32,025 bases of DNA from positions 1 to 32,025 of the forward strand of contig JAEZUE010000088.1 of assembly GCA_023443455.1 (NCBI GenBank). The letters are read 5' to 3'. Below are positions 28,307-32,025 of this stretch, one piece after another. The translations under genes were made by a program, and so were the position numbers. The notes beneath the pieces are model-generated. The model had not been told where the DNA came from, searched no databases, and saw only the letters and a program-made list of their open reading frames with translations. This DNA comes from Verrucomicrobiota bacterium. Lineage in GTDB: Bacteria > Verrucomicrobiota > Verrucomicrobiia > Opitutales > Opitutaceae. Within the stretch, counting starts at the first letter, position 1. Each line of letters begins with the position of its first letter.

Positions 28307-28367
28307 GGTAGGGCGAGGCGTCCCTGCCGAGTCGCACCCATCGTCCATTCTCCATCGCCCATCCGCC
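28307..28367 (+). repeat. Short spacer repeats before ureC ('TCCATTCTCCATCGCCCATCC')
   Basis: The 61-bp ureB-ureC spacer holds a REP-like GTAGGGCGAGGCGTCCCTGCC followed by near-repeats of CCATTCTCCAT/CGCCCATCCGCC up to the ureC ATG. A similar CCATTCCCGATCCTCCATCC string lies downstream of the permease gene (18530-18550). Confidence 0.45.
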
Positions 28368-30131
<1,764 letters not shown>

Positions 30132-30154
30132 GACTCTCCGTCCGTTGCCAGGAG

Positions 30155-31381
30155 TCACAGCTGCCAAAGCGCGCTTACAGGTAGTGCGTGCAAGTGCGCA
30201 CCGAACGAAACAGCGGATTCGCCGCAATGGAGGAGTATTCCGCGATGAAACCTTGGGCCGAGGGCGGCGGCGAGCCGCTGCAGCCCCTTGAAGTCATCGG
30301 CGCCCGGCGACGCCGTTTTCTTCACTTCAATCCCAACCACTTTCCCCGACGCGGATTCGAGGATGAAATCGACCTCCTCCTGGCCATGGGTTCTGTAGTG
30401 GAACAGTGAAGCCATCACCGGGCTGTGACCGAGTTGCTTCTGTATTTCGGTTCCGACGAAGTTCTCGAGCAGTCGCCCAGCCATTGTCGGATCGGCGGCC
30501 AGCAGTGTTGGATCGAGCCCGAGCAGATGAGCGGCCAGCCCGGTGTCGCCCAGCAGGACCTTGGGGGCGCGAACCATGCGTTTGCCGAGATTCGTGCTCC
30601 AGGCAGGGACGGTCGTAACGAGGAACGTCGCTTCGAGGAGCGCCCAGTAGCGTTTCAGGGTGGATTGCGGCAACGCCAAGTCGCGCGCCACGTCCGAATA
30701 GTTGAGCAGCGAGGCGGACCGGGCGGCGATCACACGGAGCAGTCGCGGCAGTTCCGTGAGTCCCTCGATGTTGGCGAGATCGCGAATGTCGCGTTGGAGG
30801 ATTGTCGTGAGATAGGACCCGAACCACGCTCGGCGGCGGGCCGGATCGTGGCGGGTGGACGCTTCGGGATACCCGCCGCGCAGGAGGCGATCCGCCAATT
30901 GCGGCCAGAGCTCCCCAGCCACGCGAGGCGGACGGAAATCGGAGCCGAAACAAGCTGCAACGAACGATTCCTCCCGCTCGTCGAGTTCTCCTTGGGAGAA
31001 CGGCAGGAGTGTGAGCACTTCCATGCGGCCGGCGAGCGACTCGGACACGCGGGGCAGCAGCAGCGCGTTTGCCGAACCCGTCAGGAGGAACCGGCCCGGC
31101 TTTCTGTCGCGGTCGATCGCCCGCTTGAGGGCGACAAACAGCTCGGGAATCCGCTGTACCTCGTCGAGCACCACACGCTCAGGCAAACCGTCGACGAACC
31201 CCTGGGGATCAACGCGGGCTGCCCCCATCGCCACCGCATCGTCGAAGGTCAGATAGTCCCGTTTACCTGGCAGCCCCTGCACGAGGGTTGTCTTGCCCGA
31301 CTGCCGAGGCCCTTGGACGAACACCGCCGGAGTGTCGTTCAACGCGGCGCGAACGCGGGGTTGCAAGAAGCGTTCCTTCAT
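30155..31381 (-). CDS. AAA ATPase with DUF4143-type C-terminal domain
   Basis: A 408-residue protein of the AAA_14/DUF4143 group, widespread but without a firm function. Walker A is GPRQSGKTTL (24-33) and Walker B VVLDEVQRIPEL (70-81); LLTGSANALLL is the sensor segment. A winged-helix-like part follows in the middle (NYSDVARDLALPQSTLKRYW). The C-terminal domain has EVDFILE...GIEVKKT, the D-x(n)-ExK pattern of a PD-(D/E)XK nuclease fold. I chose the ATG at 31381, which matches the usual family N-terminus (MKERFLQPRV), over the one at 31399, because a palindrome covers the latter. It is convergent with ureC, 23 bp apart. GC content is lower than in the urt-ure genes, so acquisition by transfer is likely. 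Confidence 0.85.
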   Translation of the reverse strand: MKERFLQPRVRAALNDTPAVFVQGPRQSGKTTLVQGLPGKRDYLTFDDAVAMGAARVDPQGFVDGLPERVVLDEVQRIPELFVALKRAIDRDRKPGRFLLTGSANALLLPRVSESLAGRMEVLTLLPFSQGELDEREESFVAACFGSDFRPPRVAGELWPQLADRLLRGGYPEASTRHDPARRRAWFGSYLTTILQRDIRDLANIEGLTELPRLLRVIAARSASLLNYSDVARDLALPQSTLKRYWALLEATFLVTTVPAWSTNLGKRMVRAPKVLLGDTGLAAHLLGLDPTLLAADPTMAGRLLENFVGTEIQKQLGHSPVMASLFHYRTHGQEEVDFILESASGKVVGIEVKKTASPGADDFKGLQRLAAALGPRFHRGILLHCGESAVSFGAHLHALPVSALWQL

Positions 31382-31386
31382 CGGAT

Positions 31387-31415
31387 GAAAATCAACCATC
31401 GTCTGGTTGATTTTC
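31387..31415. promoter_or_regulatory. 12-bp palindrome at the start of the ATPase gene (probable operator)
   Basis: GAAAATCAACCA (31387-31398), a 5-nt centre, and TGGTTGATTTTC (31404-31415) are perfect inverted arms. The site lies immediately upstream of the chosen start at 31381. It would suit autoregulation by a dimeric DNA-binding protein, perhaps the winged-helix part of the ATPase itself. Confidence 0.55.
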
Positions 31416-31609
31416 CAAGGCCCAAAAATTGCCCCCGTCGCGTCCGGGCGTCGGCATTCTCCGTCTCCCTCCGCTTCATCCGCCTCGACGCACGCCCTCC
31501 AGAAAGGTCACCCCGAGACCGGTACTGAAACACCGACTTGCACCTTCCCTGCGTGCCCTCTCGTAGCTCGAAGGGCGCAACCGGGAGAAGGAGGACGATC
31601 TTCCGCCCA

Positions 31610-31636
31610 ATGGCCCAGCGGTATTTCCAGCTGTGA
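31610..31636 (+). pseudogene. Echo of the ureC 3' end (MAQRYFQL-stop)
   Basis: ATGGCCCAGCGGTATTT (31610-31626) is identical to the 3' end of ureC (30105-30121) and continues as ...CAGCTG-TGA, so the peptide reads RPMAQRYFQL followed by a stop, against PMAQRYFLF-stop in the real gene. The preceding bases do not match ureC. It looks like a scrap of a second or rearranged ureC, 1.5 kb downstream on the other side of the ATPase gene. With only 17 exact bases, chance cannot be excluded. Confidence 0.45.
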
Positions 31637-31903
31637 GACCGCAACCCTGCCTTCCTGCAGGAGCCTGCTGGTCGGCAATTGCGGCCTTCGGCCTGTCCAC
31701 ACATGGCGTATCCGCCGGTTAGCAGGTGTTCGACGGAGTGGCCGGACGAATCGGTAATGGCACAATCGGAGCCGAGGAACGGATTGCGCATCCATGATCC
31801 AGTACCCGCTGCGCTTTCCGCCGAGCAGTGCGACGAGGGCGTTGGCAACCAACGCTGCATAAACCGCGGTGTGCTCGCTACCGGCGTGGCAAACCGCGAG
31901 CCG

Positions 31904-31942
31904 TCAACGACGATTAGAAACCGGCCTCAACGACAACTAGAA
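31904..31942 (+). repeat. Imperfect tandem repeat near the window edge (possible IS terminus)
   Basis: TCAACGACGATTAGAA (31904-31919) and TCAACGACAACTAGAA (31927-31942) differ at two of 16 positions with a 23-bp period, followed by GTCGACA. The layout is like the multi-repeat ends at 511-769, and an element may continue beyond the window. Confidence 0.4.
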
Positions 31943-32025
31943 GTCGACATGAGGGAGAGGGAGCGAAGCGACCGATTCCCGGCCGCAACCGGAGCAAATT
32001 AATGGGAGGGTGGAGGGAGGGGCGC

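Larger units (their letters stand above)
31416..32025. other. Unrecognised, probably non-coding or decayed DNA
   Basis: About 600 bp with no gene I can support. It contains the ureC 3'-end echo (31610-31636), a REP-like CTGCAGGAGCCTGCTGGTCG (31653-31672) and an imperfect tandem repeat (31904-31942). Two overlapping minus-strand frames across 31508-31860 lack any family feature. Confidence 0.5.

Noticed and set aside
31378..31860. Minus-strand frames upstream of the ATPase gene
   Set aside because: They cross the ATPase operator and the ureC echo and show no domain, so they are probably not genes.

Overview
GC-rich bacterial DNA, most likely a chromosomal segment of a Verrucomicrobiota member (Opitutaceae-like). 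This placement is inference from several traits: a PEP-CTERM protein ending in an Arg-rich tail, start codons that almost never carry a Shine-Dalgarno sequence, several families of short degenerate intergenic repeats, and the gene content. No rRNA, tRNA or CRISPR array was seen.

Layout. 1-790: a decayed, lower-GC patch with a nuclease-like gene remnant cut by an IS-like pair of multi-repeat termini. 845-3395 (minus): a PEP-CTERM exported protein and a CE2-type SGNH esterase, separated by non-coding repeat-rich DNA. 4375-11070 (minus): a glutaredoxin-like protein, then gltB and gltD (glutamate synthase). 11236-12249 (plus): a UDP-glucuronate 4-epimerase-like enzyme, followed by a 42-bp perfect palindrome. 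12544-16064 (minus): three tandem paralogues of an exported transglutaminase-like/TPR protein. 16248-17171 (minus): a cytoplasmic orphan histidine kinase. 17297-18520 (plus): an ArsB/SLC13-type permease. 18720-19820 (plus): recA with a strong terminator.

20063-30131 (plus) is the main functional block: an outer-membrane porin-like barrel, the urea ABC transporter urtABCDE and the urease structural genes ureABC. Urea would cross the outer membrane (porin), be captured by UrtA, be imported by UrtBC/UrtDE and be hydrolysed by UreABC to ammonia. GltBD with glutamine synthetase (not in the window) can assimilate the ammonia. A -24/-12 (sigma-54) promoter-like site precedes the porin gene and a weaker one precedes urtB. 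Terminators follow both the porin gene and urtA, which would give more porin and binding protein than permease and urease.

30155-31381 (minus) is an AAA/DUF4143 ATPase with a palindrome at its start. It lies where urease accessory genes (ureDEFG) might be expected. Beyond it a short piece of ureC 3'-end sequence reappears (31610-31636), suggesting a rearrangement. The window ends in unrecognised DNA with another imperfect tandem repeat.

The least explained items are the tandem transglutaminase/TPR trio, the filling of every urtB-ureC spacer by different short-repeat families, the ureC 3' echo, and the perfect palindrome at 12323-12364.
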